From contig CM035171.1 of assembly GCA_020205615.1 (NCBI GenBank), forward strand, positions 124,190,893 to 124,254,892: DNA of 64,000 nucleotides. Reading direction: 5' to 3'. The notes beneath the pieces are model-generated. The model was not told the DNA's origin and made no database searches. It saw only the letters and a list, made by a program, of their open reading frames with translations. The DNA comes from Panax quinquefolius (lineage: Eukaryota; Streptophyta; Magnoliopsida; Apiales; Araliaceae). A program made the position numbers and the translations under genes. Positions 36,901 to 50,330 of this stretch are shown in pieces (the stretch's first letter is position 1; each line of letters begins with the position of its first letter).

Positions 36901-37441
36901 TGCGATTAAATTAAGAGTGTAGATACATGAATGTATTATTGTTTACTTTGAGTAACCATTAAACGATTGGTTTCTAAAATTTTGATTGTGTATAGTAAAC
37001 AAAATTGTTATTCATTTATATATTGATTTCTAATTTCAATGAAACATTAACAATAATGATAATCAAATAAATACATAATAAATAACTATAATGCTTTTAA
37101 TGGTAACCACATATTTACATAACAAGAACTATATGCAGCTTACCTACTAATAACATAATAAATAACCATACCAGCTTTTTAACAAAATAATTACATAACA
37201 GAACCATAACAATGTTTAATGATACCCAAATAATTACATAATAAAGAACCATCACAAGAACTACATAATTACATAACAAAGAATAATACCATTTTATAAT
37301 GGTGACCACAACATAAACAACCCTGTATATCCCAAAGAACATATAATTAAAAGGGTATCAAGTTTATGAAACCCGTGTATACTCACACATGTCCGCTTAA
37401 CATATGACATATGTCACGATACAATATATTAGCAACTCTCT
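36901..37441. repeat. mudrA 3' flank with minisatellite, right copy
   Basis: Counterpart of 12374-12907, made of AATGGTAACC and ACATAACAAGAAC units, and ending at the LTR of element C. Confidence 0.7.
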
Positions 37442-37603
37442 TGTGACGCCCCAAAATAGGTCCATTCCATCCAACCCATTCGAAAGTCGCCAAATACATG
37501 GTATGTAAATAACTACAACTTTATTAATACATTTTCATGTAAAATAAAAATCTGACATATATATCTTTGTGAGTTTAAATATATTGTCTTACATAGATAT
37601 ATA
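37442..37603 (-). mobile_element. Element C right copy, 3' LTR first segment
   Basis: TGTGACGCCCCAAAATAGG onward, equivalent to 12908-13067. It is interrupted at the same ATATA target by the B-site LTR. Confidence 0.85.
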
Positions 37604-40344
37604 TAAGATACAACTTATTATTAATGAAATTTAATTTTCTCTATTTATTATTTTGAAATAGTAAGGGTTGATTTGATTAATGTGGATAGTTATGGGGGTT
37701 AAATCATAAATATTTCAAAATAAGCAAGTGGTTATAAAATATTCATTGTTATTAGGGGAATATTTGGTTTTGTAATTGGAATATTAAATGCTTTGTCGGG
37801 GAATATTAAATGCTGACCCAGTAGCTTGACCATGTAATGTGTGAGCCCATATAACTAAAGCGATTGGATGAAAGAAAGCGACAAATATAAGTTGTTTTTA
37901 AATAGCGAGCGTAGTTATTCACAGTATTATCTTTGTTGGAATACAAATTGGTTAAAAACACACTGTCTGGCGTTGTTGAGCGATGATAGCTGCGGTATTG
38001 CACCAATTATTGATTCTTACGTAGAAGGCACTACTTTCGATAATGGTTACGATAATTCTTTATTCGATTATTTTATTGAGTTAATAATTCTTTGCGTTGA
38101 TATTTTATATTCTTTGTTGTTTTGATAATTGTCATTCTACGGTATTTTTCATTATCGAAGCAATAATTCATATTATCCCGAATAATATTATTAGATTACA
38201 TTATTGGCAATGTCAAGAAAGTTACATCAAGGAGAGGTTTGGTCACCTAATTGTGCGTAGTGAAGAAGAAATTCTTATTGGAAAGCCCCTCTTTCTGAGG
38301 CTGCACGGTTGTCAATATTGTGATTCTGTAATATTATTTATGAATAATTAATTATTGATTTAAATGATGAGGAAAATATTGATTTTATGTGGATATAGAT
38401 GGAAAATTTTAAAATGACAATTGTTGAAAATTAATATTTTATCTTTTCGATAAAATAATTGATTAAATATATTATTTTAATAATATATTATTCAAGTGAT
38501 ATTTTACAACGAATGTGGGATATATGAGTATCTGAGGAGGAAGAGTATTTTTGTTGCAATAAATGTTTAAAACATGTTAAACATGTCGGTGGACCCCATT
38601 TATTGGTGAAATTTGATTATAGCTTATAAAATCGCTTTGTTTGTGGATTTTTGATCATTTTATTTGGAATTTGGAAAAACTTTCTTAAGTAAAGTTGTAG
38701 AAATTGAAATTCCTATAAAAACACTTGAGATTCGAATTTTCTGATGAAAGGCTATTTATTATGAATTATTGATGTTGAAGCTCAAAATAATTGATTTTTT
38801 GTAAGTTTTAATTATTTATTTTATGAAAAATGTTTTTATCATTTCTTTCTAGAAGGTTGGCATGTGGGAAATGTTGGGATCTGATTTCCAAAAAAGGCGT
38901 AGGAAATTTATTAATAATAATATATTTTATTAAATTTTTTAACTTTGGTCATTCTAAGCGTTTTCTATAAATAGGTCTTAGGTTAGAATTGAAAATCACA
39001 CTAGCGAGTTTTTCTCTCTCTATATTATCGGTATTCTTGTGAGTATTTTGAGTATACATCTATATATTGCCTTTATGTCAGGTGTTTTTCCATTTGAAAT
39101 CTTGATCTTTCGAGGTAAGGGATATTTTTTTTTTCAGTAATGATATTATTTCTTGATATCATTATATTGAAATATTGATCTGAAGTTTTTATCAAATTTG
39201 GAACTTTTCATGTCGGGGTTACTATTCGCTGATTCTATTCACGATTCTATTGATTCTTATTCACGAGTCTTATTCATGAAAGCGTGAAGATGTTTTTATT
39301 GAAATTTCTATCTTTTGGTGTAGGAGATTCTTATTCACGCATTATACGGCATTATTCAATATTTTATTTCGTATCATTATTCATAGAAAAATAAAATTTC
39401 TTCTTTTCGTCAAAACATCTATTCGGATCTTAACTTCGATTGTATCCATGTTTTGATCATTCTTGAATTTTACACCACTATGATTATTTTTGAGGTATTT
39501 TGGGCGTGGATAAAACCAAGTATTTAATCCTTAATCCTTAATCCTTGTCATTTTTGTTTCTTTGGATTCGTTTCTTTAAAAAAATATTTTCATCATCCTC
39601 GGTCTTAAATGATGATATTATGGAATATCTTTGGCACGTAGTGCGAAGATGAATGATTTCTTAAGAATATCTTTGGTGCATAGAAAAAGATGAATGATTT
39701 ACGAAGAATATCTTTGGCGTAGTGCAAAGATGAGCAGTGTTTAAATGAACATGACCCGGTGATGAATATCTTTGGTGCGTAGTGCAAAGATGAATATTTG
39801 ATTCGAGGATGTATATTGATTGATGTTACGAGGATAAAAGATGAGGCGATGAACATTTAAATTCATACATAGAAGATAGTAGTTTGCATTCTTACTTAAC
39901 TCTTCTAATGAATTATTATTTCATTGCCGAATATTGATTTAAAATTTGTTGTCTATTGTATTCTATTATATTTTTCCTGTTGAAGACTAACGATAATTTG
40001 TTGTATATTATCTTAGTCATAAAATTCTTTTCTTGAAAGCTAGTTGAGCTCACCACTTTTCCTTTTTGTTCCATTTTTCTCGGGAGGCGAGAATATAGCA
40101 GTACGAGTCCTGGGGGTATGGAATGAAGGTTTTAGAAAGGATTGTTTAGTAGTCCTCACCATTTTGTAAAATAATGTATCAATAAATGTGATGAGGATTT
40201 ATTTGAGTATAGATATTGTCTCAGAAGATAATATTTGTATTCAAACTCACGCTTTTCTTGTTGTAATAATAAAGTTGTAGTTGTTTCGCATTCATGTATT
40301 GACAACTCGTAATAGGTGATGTATACCTATTTTGGGGCGTCACA
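37604..40344 (+). mobile_element. Solo LTR at site B
   Basis: A family A LTR of about 2,741 bp, from TAAGATACAACTTATT (start garbled) to TTTTGGGGCGTCACA at 40344, with ATATA on both sides (37599-37603 and 40345-40349). There is no internal sequence. The same target in the left copy holds the complete element B, so this is the recombined state of that insertion. It has a partial loss near 39055-39070, just after the TATA/leader region. Confidence 0.9.
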
Positions 40345-42970
40345 ATATACATACCCAAATAAATCTTCATCACAATTATTTATACATTATTTTATAAAAA
40401 TTGTGAGGACTACTAAATAACTCTTTCTAGAACCTTCATTCCATACCCCGACTAGTACTCGCTACATTCTCGCCTCCTGAGAAGAAAAATGGAACAACAA
40501 GGAAAAGGGTGAGCTCAACTAGCCTAGTAAAGAATATTATGACTAAGATAATATACAACAAATTATCGTTAGTCTCCAACAGTGGAAAATCTAATGTAAT
40601 ACAATAGACAACCGCTTTTAAATCAATCTTCGCATAAATAATAATTCATTAGAAGAGTTAAGCAGAGAATGCAAACTACTATCTTCTATATATGAATTTA
40701 AAAGTTCATCGTCGATATTTTATCCTCGTAACATCAATCAATATATATCCGAATCAAATATTCATCTTTGCACTACAAAAGCCAAATATATTCATCACTG
40801 GGTCATGTTCATCTAAACACTGCTCATCTTTGCACTACGCCAAATATATTAATCACCTACATGTTCATCTCAACACTGCTCATCTTCGCATACTACGGCC
40901 AAAGATATTCATTAAGAAATCATTCATCTTTGCACTAAAGCCAAAGATATTCAAGAATATCATCATTTAGGATCGAGGATGATGAAAATATTTTAAAGGA
41001 AACGAATCCAAAGGAAACAAAAGAACAATATTAAGGATTCGTAGATTTAAACAATCCAAGTTCAAAAATACTTCATAAGTAATCGAGTGGAGTAAAATTC
41101 AAGAATGATCAAAACATGGATACAATCAAAGCTAGTATCCGGAATAGATATTTTGGACAAAAGAAGAAATTTCATTTTTGGTGAATAGGTCAGATTCGTG
41201 AATAGTCAGAGATACGTGAATAAGGCCAGACACGTGAATAAGAAACTCACACCAAAAGATAGAAATTTCACAAAAAAAACATCTTCACGCTTCGTGAATA
41301 GACTCGTGAATAAGAACTCATGAATAGTAACCCGCCATGAAAAAGTTCTAAATTTGATAAAAATTTCTAACCAATATTTCTAAGATAATGATATTGAAGA
41401 AATAATATCATTTTGAATAAAATAACATCCTCACCTCGAAAAAGACAATACTTCTAATAAACACCTGGATATAAAGTGCTATGACTTGAACTCAAGACCG
41501 TATAGCAATACTCAAAGTATACTCAAAATACTCACAAGAATACGCCGATAATATAGAGAGAAAACTTCAGATTTCGTGTGATTTTCAATTCTAACCTAAG
41601 ACCCTATTTATAGAAATCGCTAGAACACCAAAGCGTAAAATTTAAAATAATATATTTTAATAATAAATTTTCATACTGCTTTTGGAAATCAGCTCTAACA
41701 TTTCCCACATGCCAACCTTCTAGAAAAAGTAATAAAAAACGTTTTTCATAAAATAAATAATTAAAACTTACAAAAAAATCAATTATTTCGTAACTTGAAC
41801 TTTAATAATTCACAATAAATAGCCCTTTTGCCGTAAAAATTCAATTCGTGAGTTTTATAGGAAATTCAATTTCTACAACTTGCGTAAGAAAGTTTTTCCA
41901 AATCCAAATGTAAATTGACCGAAATCCATAAACCAAGCGATTTTACAAGCTATAATCAAATTTTCACCAAGAAATGGGGTCCACCGACACATAAAATATG
42001 CTTTAAATATTTTGGTAACAAAAATACTCCTCCTCCACATATACTCATATATCCCACATTCTATCTAGAAAAATATCATTATTATTATATTATTAAAATA
42101 TAATAATATATTTAAATGAATTATTTTATCGTAAAAGATAAAATTTCAATTTTCAACAATTGTCACATTAAAAATTTTCTCCATCTATATCCACATAAAA
42201 TCAATATTTTCCTCATCATATGAATCAATAATTAATTATTCACAAATAATATTATCAATCACAATATCGACAACCGTGCAGCTTCCCAAGAAAGAGGGTT
42301 TTCCAATAAGAATTTCTCCTCACTTTGCGCCAATTAATTAGGTGACCAAACCTCTCCTTAGACGTAACTTTCTAGACATTGCCAATAATGTTATCTAATA
42401 ATATTATTTAGATAATATGAATTATTGCTTCAATAATGAAAAAATATCACAGAATGACAATTATCAAACGACGGTAATATAAAATATCAATGCAAAGAAT
42501 TATTGAATCAATAAAATAAAATATCGAAAAGATAATTACCGTGAATAATTATCGAGTAAAGGCCTTTCACGAAGAATCAATAATTGGTGCAATACCGCGT
42601 GTTATCGCTCAACAACGCCACATTAGTGTGTGTTTTAACCACCGGGTATTCCAACAAGATAATTGTGAATAACTACGCCCGTTATTTATAAACAACTTAT
42701 ATTTGTCGCTTTCTTCATCCAATCGCTTCAAGTTATGGGGCCCATAAAGATCGTACTTACCGTCGCATTTAATATTCCCCGATAAGATTTAATATTCCAC
42801 GACCAAACGAATATTTCCCGAATAATAATGAATATTTTATAACCATTTTCTTATTCAAATATTTATGATTTTACCCATAACTATCCACATTAATAAAATC
42901 AACCCTTACCATTTCAAAATAATAAATAGAGGAAAATAAATTTTATTTATTAATAATTTGGGGTCTTACT
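40345..42970 (-). mobile_element. Element C right copy, 3' LTR remainder
   Basis: ATATACATACCC to TTTGGGGTCTTACT, completing the LTR begun at 37442. It is equivalent to 23330-25912. Confidence 0.88.
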
Positions 42971-45900
42971 AACCTCCCTCCTTATGAAATTTCGTCCTTG
43001 AAATCGACGACGCATTCTGTGTTTCAAAAGATGAGAATACCTCGCTTTCATTTCCGCTTTCCAACTCCCGTGTCATTTCCTCAATAACATGGTTTCTCCA
43101 CAAAACTTTAACTTGTGGTATAACCTCAGACATGGGACATGTTCTTTCCTATCCAAGATCTTGACAGTACCTCCTCCTGACGTTAAGTCTTCGGCTATCT
43201 CGTCCGGTTCTAACTCAACGACGTGGTTCGGTCGTCCACATATTTACGTAACATCGACACGTGAAAAAACGTTATGAACATATCGTCATATTTGGCGGTA
43301 AAACGAGTCTATAGCTACGATTCCTATTCGATCGAGAATTTTAAATGAATTAATAAATCGAAGGTTTGAGCTTTCTCCACCTCACCGATTCTCGCTTTTA
43401 AAATAACAACTTCAGACCTCCTTCTTCAAATTCATCATCTCCGGTGTGTAGCTCAATAACTTTTAACTTTATCGATTAAAGTCGATTATACTCAGATATC
43501 ATCACGTGGGTACCTAGAGTTTTCATCTCCATCTCTATTATTTGTAAATTATAATGAAATTTGTCTTTGACAATATCGCACTCAGATTTATATACGATCT
43601 TCTACTCAACACGTCACCACCACGCTTCGATTTCCAGGATGGCATGGTCGTAATACGTGTCTTTGAAATGAGTCTCCTCTTGAGTTCTTCAAGCACTTCC
43701 CACATTCCTTGTTCCATTTGAATTTTGTATCTCTACGAGTCATTTTGCGTTAATGGAATAGCGATTCGAGAATATCCTTCAATCTAATCTCCGATAATAA
43801 CCAACTAGTTCTGAAAGCTACGTATTTCGATTACCAATTTAGGTTGTTCTCAATCGTGACTCATATCCCAACCTTAGATAAAGACGTTACAATGACACCC
43901 TATCGCTTTACTATCACATGAATATGGTGTCCCTCACTTGAGAGTCCGCGGTGTATTCCACAAAGGAAGTCACCAGATAAAGGCTCGGTACCAAATTCCA
44001 TAGTTGAATTTTAACTCCTCGAAGTTCAATAGAGCCATTCGATATGAGATTTTAGAAATGAGTTTTGTACCAGGGTTCAAAGTCGATACAAAATTTAATA
44101 TCAAAGCTTTGGGGAGTAAGCAAGAAATTCTTCGTGAAATACGTCAGGAAAAATCAATAACAACAGGAATATTATTCAAATCTGACGTGTCTTTATTCAA
44201 ATCCATAACATGGACTAAGAACTTGACATCCGTAATAAACGAATGACTTCATGGCTTGATATGAAAATGTTTGACTACAATGGTTTGATTGCTTGAATTG
44301 AATAATGAAATGCTTAGGAATATGAAAACTAACAACCTTAATGTAAAGTAATCAATTTCGGCGTGATGAGTAGTTAACCTTAAAATCACATCAAAAGCAA
44401 ATATCTCTATAGAAATAAGGTTAACATGTAATGTGATAGTGCTAACTGAATCAAGCAAGATTTCTAAACAACGGATGTAATAAAAGTTTCTCCTAATGAG
44501 TCTCCATAAATAGGTCAAAGTCTAATTTCTCCGTAGTCAAGTTCAAACGTTGAGCAAGCAAAGCAAGAGATAAAAGAATGGGTAGAACCGGTATCTAGTA
44601 AGGTATAAACTTCGCAAGAATTTATAATTAACTAACCCGTGCTAACTTCGTTCGGGTTCTCGATATTTTGACCGGTCACGACAAACGCCTTCCAGAACCG
44701 TTGACTTTGACTTTTCTCGAACATCCTTTCGAGTCACCATTCTCGCCGGATCTGGTTTCGATATCGCATAATCTCGAAGCGATATGTCCTTCTTTTTCCA
44801 CAATTATAGCATACCTTAAACTGTCAGGGCGATTTAATGATACGTCCCCTCTTTCCCACATTTGTAATATACGTAACGACGGGTGGTCTTTCTCTTCCTT
44901 GGAACCAATTGCCATCTTGGCGCCGACGTCTTCACACGGTCGTTGTTGAATCTCCTCTTTTAAAATCTCCTCCCGATTCGCTTCTTCTATTTTCATGGCC
45001 ACGATTACCACCAGAGTGGTTACCGCTTTGTCCGTATTCTTCTTTCTCGCCGTTATCGTTATTCGATGACCGCTTATCTTCTGTATGATCCTCGGTTATG
45101 GTCCTCGGTTGAACGCATTTCGTTATCCCATTTCTAACAACCGAGCCCTCGCTGACAACATCTTAATAAAGAGAAAATTTATGAGAAATGAGATACCGAC
45201 GTGCCGGTTTCAAATCACTCGAAACATTCGCGTCATATCGCTCCTCATTCTCCACCAAATGAGGTACAAACACGGATAACTCCATGAACTTTCGCCTCGT
45301 CTTTGGGACACCGCCATGTTATTCTCGCTTCAAATCTAATAAACTCCACTTCCTTCATACGATTTAATACTTTCGTGGAAGTACTTGTCATTGAACTATT
45401 TCAAACGTCTCCCACGACACGCCGAGGGCGGTTGGATGGGTACGCTCACGTGATTCCCACCAATAATTTGCCGTTCGGAACATAAAGAAGCGAATGGAAC
45501 TTTCGTTCCTCCGTGCATCCCAAGACATCAAATATCTTGGTAATTTGTTTGACCCACGCTCCGCCTTTAATCGGATCCGCTTTCTCCGCACTCAGTGGTC
45601 CCAACTCTTTGAATCGCTTTGGCGTGACCACCGTGAATTGCTATCATTTCCTCCCGTATTTTGAACACGAAGTCTCTCCTCGTCGATTTTGCATGAACCG
45701 CAAAAAGCTTCTAAACATCCCATCGCTCATCGTCTTTCGGTGGCGTTGTTCACAGAGGAACATTGCCGACCACCACGACGTTCTCCACATTGGTGAAAGT
45801 ATATGCATCTCCACGGCCTCATTTACTCCATCGTGAACATTCTCAACGACATTCTCAACACCGCCATGTAACAAGGGTTAATTAAGGAAATCAACATATC

Positions 45901-46037
45901 ACATAATATCCCTATATATCGACCAACTAACAAATAAGCTTAGGTAGGACACACTGGCGAAGGATTTACTCGCCTCCCTCCTAGTTCTATTCCTCAATCT
46001 CCGCCAGAGATCATATCCCTAAGCTCGATATCAACCG
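42971..46037 (-). mobile_element. Element C right copy, internal region
   Basis: About 3.07 kb, colinear with 25913-28968 and with the same RNase H and integrase junctions (near 43633-43665 and 43375-43395). The polypurine tract is at 42971-42993 and the PBS at 46021-46034. No RT catalytic motif, RNase H body or DDE core is present. Confidence 0.82.
44590..45880 (-). pseudogene. gag: Element C gag-protease, right copy
   Basis: Minus-strand segments include VENVHDGVNEAVEMHILS near 45830, an EKADPIKGGAWVKQ segment near 45570, KIFDVLGC near 45520, WESRERTHPTALGVSWETF near 45430 and a basic linker with MVIVAMKIEEA at 45011. A zinc knuckle region follows near 44780-44880. The protease active site DTG is in frame at about 44585-44595. 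Stops occur throughout the capsid region. Confidence 0.72.
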
Positions 46038-48833
46038 TGGACGCCCCAAAATAGGTCCATTCCATCCAACCCATTCTCGAAGTCGCCAAATACATGGTAT
46101 GTAAATAACTATAACTTTATTAATACATTTGTCGTGCAAAAATACGACAACATATATCTTGTGAGTTTAAATACAATTATTGTCTTCTAGACAATATACA
46201 TACCTAAATAAATCTTCATCACAATTATTTATACATTATTTTACAAAAATTGTGAGGACTACTAAATAACTCTTTCTAGAACCTTCATTCCATACCCCTT
46301 ACTCAAGATTTCGCTACATTCTCGCCTCGAGAAGAAAAATGGAACAACAAGGAAAAGGGTGAGCTCAACTAGCCATTAAGTAAAGAATATTATGACTAAG
46401 ATAATATACAACAAATTATCGTTAGTCTCCAACAGGAAAAAATCTAATAGAATACAATAGACAAACCAGCTTTTAAATCAATCTTCGCAATTGGAAATAA
46501 TAATTCATTAGAAGAGTTAAGTAGAGAATGCAAACTACTATCTTCTATATATGAATTTAAAAGTTCATCGTCGATATTTTATCCTCGTAACATCAATCAT
46601 ATATATCCGAATCCAATATTTATCTTTTTGCACTACAGGCCAAAGATATTCATCGATTTGTCATGTTCATCTAAACACTGCTTCATCTTTGCACTACTGG
46701 GCCAAAGATATTAATCGGCCAATTATGTTCATCTCAACACTGCTCATCTTGCACTACACGCCAAAGATATTCATCAAGAAATCATTCATCTTTGCACTAC
46801 GTGCCAAAGATATTCAATAATATCATCATTTAGGACTGAGGATGATGAAAAATATTTTAAAGGAAACGAATCCAAAGGAAACAAAAGAACAATATTAAGG
46901 ATTCAGTATTTTAAACAATCCAAGTTCAAAAATACTTCATAAGTAATCGAGTGGAGTAAAATTCAAGAATGATTAAAACATGGATACAATCAAAGCTAGT
47001 ATCCGAATAGATATTTTGGACAAAAGAAGAAATTTTATTTTTCTATGAATAGTGCCGATTCGTGAATAGTGTCAGATACGTGAATAAGTGCAGTATACGT
47101 GAATAAGAAACTCCGACACCAAAAGATAGAAATTTCATAAAAAACATCTTCACGCTTCGTGAATAAGTACTCGTGAATAAGAACTCATGAATAAGTAACC
47201 CCGCCATGAAAAAGTTCCAAATTTGATAAAAATTTTCAACCAATATTTCTAAGATAATGATATTGAAGAAATAATATCATTTTCGAATAAAATAACATCC
47301 CTTACCTCGAGAAAGACAAGACTTTTAGTTGAAACACCAGGATATAAAGCTATGACTTGAACTTGCACCGTATATAGCAATACTCAAAGTATACTCAAAA
47401 TACTCACAAGAATACCGATAATATAGAGAGAAAACTTCAGTTTACGGTGTGATTTTCAATTCTAACCTAAGACCCTATTTATAGGAAATTGCTTAGAACA
47501 CCAAAGCAGAAAATTTAATATAATATATTTTTAATAATAAATTTTCCTACGCCTCTTTGGAAATCAGCTCCTAACATTTCTCACATGCCAACCTTCTAGA
47601 AAAAGTAATAAAAAAACGTTTTTCATAAAATAAATAATTAAAACTTACAAAAATCAATTATTTCAGAACTTCAAAACTTTAATAATTCACAATAAATAGC
47701 ACTTTTGCCAGAAAATTGATTCTCGTGAATTTTATAGGAAATTCAATTTCTACAACTTTACGAAGAAAGTTTTCCAAATTCCAAAATGTAAATCAATCAA
47801 ATCCACAAACAAAGCGATTTTACATGCTATAATCAAATTTCCACAAGAAATGGGGTCCACCGACACATAAAACATGCTTTAAATATTTTTGGTAACAAAA
47901 TACTCCTCCTCCACATATACTCATATATCCCACATTCATCAGTAAAAATATCATCATTATTATATTATTAAAATATAATAATATATTTAAATGAATTATT
48001 TTATCGAAAAAGATAAAATTTCAATTTTCAACAATTGTCACATTAAAATTTTCTCCATCTATATCCATATAAAATCAATATTTTCCTCATCATATGAATC
48101 AATAATTAATTATTCACAAATAATATTACGTAATCACAATATCGACAACCAAGCGTTCCTGTGAAAGAGGGTTTTCCAATAAGAATTTCTTCTCATCTTG
48201 GCAAGTAATTAGGTGACCAAACCTATCCTTAGATGTAACTTTCTAGACATTGCCAATAATGTTATCTAATAATATTATTTAGATAATATGAATTATTGCT
48301 TCGATAATGAAAAATATTGTGTAATGACAATTATCAAACGACAAGAATATAAAATATCAACGCAAAGAATTATTGAATCAATAAAATAAAATATCGAACA
48401 AGAATTATCGTAACAATTATTGAGTAAAGTGCCTTTTACGTAAGAATCAATAATTGGTGCAATACCGAGTGCTTCCTGCTCAACAACGCGTATTAGTGTG
48501 TTTTAACCAACGGGTATTCCAACAAAGATTAAACGGTAATAACTACGCCGTTATTTATAAATAACTTATATTTGTCGTTTTCTTCATCCAATCGCTTCGT
48601 TATGGGGCCCACAAAAGATCGCGCCATCGCATTTAATATTCCCGACAAGATTTAATATTCCACGACCAAACTAATATTCTCTAACAATAATGAATATTTT
48701 ATAACCATTTGCTTATTCAAAATATTTCATGATTTTACCCATAACTATCCACATTAATAAAATTAACCTTACTATTTCAAAATAATAAATAGAGGAAAAT
48801 AAATTTCATTTATTAATAATTTGGGGTCTTACA
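46038..48833 (-). repeat. Element C right copy, 5' LTR
   Basis: A complete LTR of about 2.8 kb. On the minus strand it starts TGTAAGACCCCAAATTATTAA at 48833 and ends GGCGTCCA near 46038. The TATA box is at 47476-47483. It is the only uninterrupted LTR of this subfamily in the window and so the best reference for it. Confidence 0.88.
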
Positions 48834-49310
48834 TCTAACGGTTACTATCAAATCATTATCTCGTTACCTATTTATACATGATTAGTTACCAAATGAAGAT
48901 ATTACAAAATTATAATTGGTTACCATTTTATACATGACAAGAACTATAATAAAGAACTACGATACCGCTTTTTAATGTAAACCAAATAATTACATAACAA
49001 GAACTATAACAATGTTTAATGGTACCTAAATAATTACATAACAAGAATCATCACAATAACCACCAAATTTCATAACAAGAACAAACCGGGTTTATAATGG
49101 TAACCACAACATAAACAACTGTATATTCAAAGAACCTCGTAATTAAAAGGGTATCAAGTTTATGAAACCCATGTATACATAACACATGTACACTTAATAT
49201 ATGATATATGTCCCGATATAATCTTGTAACTCTCAGTTACTATCAAATCATTATCTCCGGTTACCCTTTATACATGATTGGTTACCAATCAGATATTTTA
49301 AAAAATTCAA
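48834..49310. repeat. MULE spacer between mudrA and ULP, with minisatellite
   Basis: GGTTACTATCAAATC blocks at 48840 and 49235 flank reverse-orientation units (ACATAACAAGAACTATAAC). The segment also repeats much of 37080-37440, including AATTAAAAGGGTATCAAG and ATATGTCCCGATA, on the other side of element C. It separates the convergent mudrA and ULP genes. Confidence 0.65.
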
Positions 49311-49516
49311 CAAACACAACTTAAAAAGAAACAAAATACCAACCAACAAAAAATATCTCTTTCATTAATGCTAATATAATCAAATATGTAATCTCATCTA
49401 CATAAGATCCAAAGTGAACATCAAAAATCATAAACTATACACAAATGTTGTGTATAACACCAAAACTTAAAAAAATACACAACAAAATTAATAAAGACAA
49501 AACAACAAAATCCGAA

Positions 49517-50250
49517 CTAATCAAAATCTGGAACAAATCTTCCCGGAAATTCTCTATCAAGATTATAGCCCTCCAATTGCTTGTTCTAGCATGCATAAAT
49601 AGGTTTGTGTATAACTTTTTCCGATACTTGCAGATGGGGAAAGGAATAGAATCGATCAAACTTCGATGAATGACATGCTCAAAGAAAACAAATTGTGAAC
49701 ATCCCACAATCATTTGTAACAACAAAGAACATATAACAAAAATCAAAAATAAAATCAACCTATATGTAATAATTAAAAAATGTGCATAATTTAACCCTTA
49801 CCCTCTACTTGTTCGTAACTGCCTCAAAGAAATTCCAACTCAATTATATCGTCTTCGTCTTGTTGCGATACGGTCATTCTTTGAAGTCAATGTCAGACCT
49901 ATCCTTCCAAAAACCGGATTTTATGAAGAGTATGGGAAGAATGAAGATGTAATTGCACAAACATCAGATATTTTAGTTTGCATGGATTTCCTTTTGGTTG
50001 TAGAATTGGTAAATTGTTAGACACATACGATGTACATCAAAAGTCAACAACAACCAATGGTCCGGTGATGACATATGAATTGGGAACAACACATAGTCAA
50101 CGTTCCTCCATGGTGTGTTGACATCCATAAATAACCCATATATGTATTCAAGAACATCACCTCCAGATGTAACAATTTTGTCATAATTTTTTTGTATACT
50201 CCTCGAAAAGAAGCGGTGATCTTTCGTGAAACCAACAAATATAACTAAAA
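49517..50250 (-). pseudogene. ULP catalytic exons
   Basis: Two exons separated by an intron with donor AGAGG|GTAAGG near 49797 and acceptor ACATATAG near 49755. The first exon carries KNYDKIVTSGGDVLEYIYGL, then VDYVLFPIHMSSPDHW with the catalytic His and FD with the Asp. The second carries NDCGMFTIC with the Cys and EHVIHRSLI, ending REFPGRFVPDFD. The Gln usually found before the Cys is not legible. A SDIDFKEWPYRNK segment near 49880-49910 fits the insert between Asp and Cys in plant ULP families. Confidence 0.78.
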
Positions 50251-50328
50251 AAATAATACAAGGCAATATTGATATGAGCCCAAAAAAAAAAATTAATAGG
50301 ATATTAATAGTTGTTGGAAAATGCAAAT
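50220..50328. repeat. 105-bp direct duplication, left copy
   Basis: CGTGAAACCAACAAATATAA through TTAGTTGTTGGAAAATGCAA-like sequence recurs at 53136-53252 on the other side of the gypsy fragment, with an extra GTGTGTACCATGTATTTGGC in the right copy that resembles an LTR end. It is far too long for a target duplication. Confidence 0.8.
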
Positions 50329-50330
50329 GT

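Noticed and set aside
48834..48838. 5-bp target duplication for element C
   Set aside because: The left flank is TCTCT (37437-37441 and 12903-12907) but the right flank is TCTAA. Three of five bases match, which is too weak to call given the error rate.
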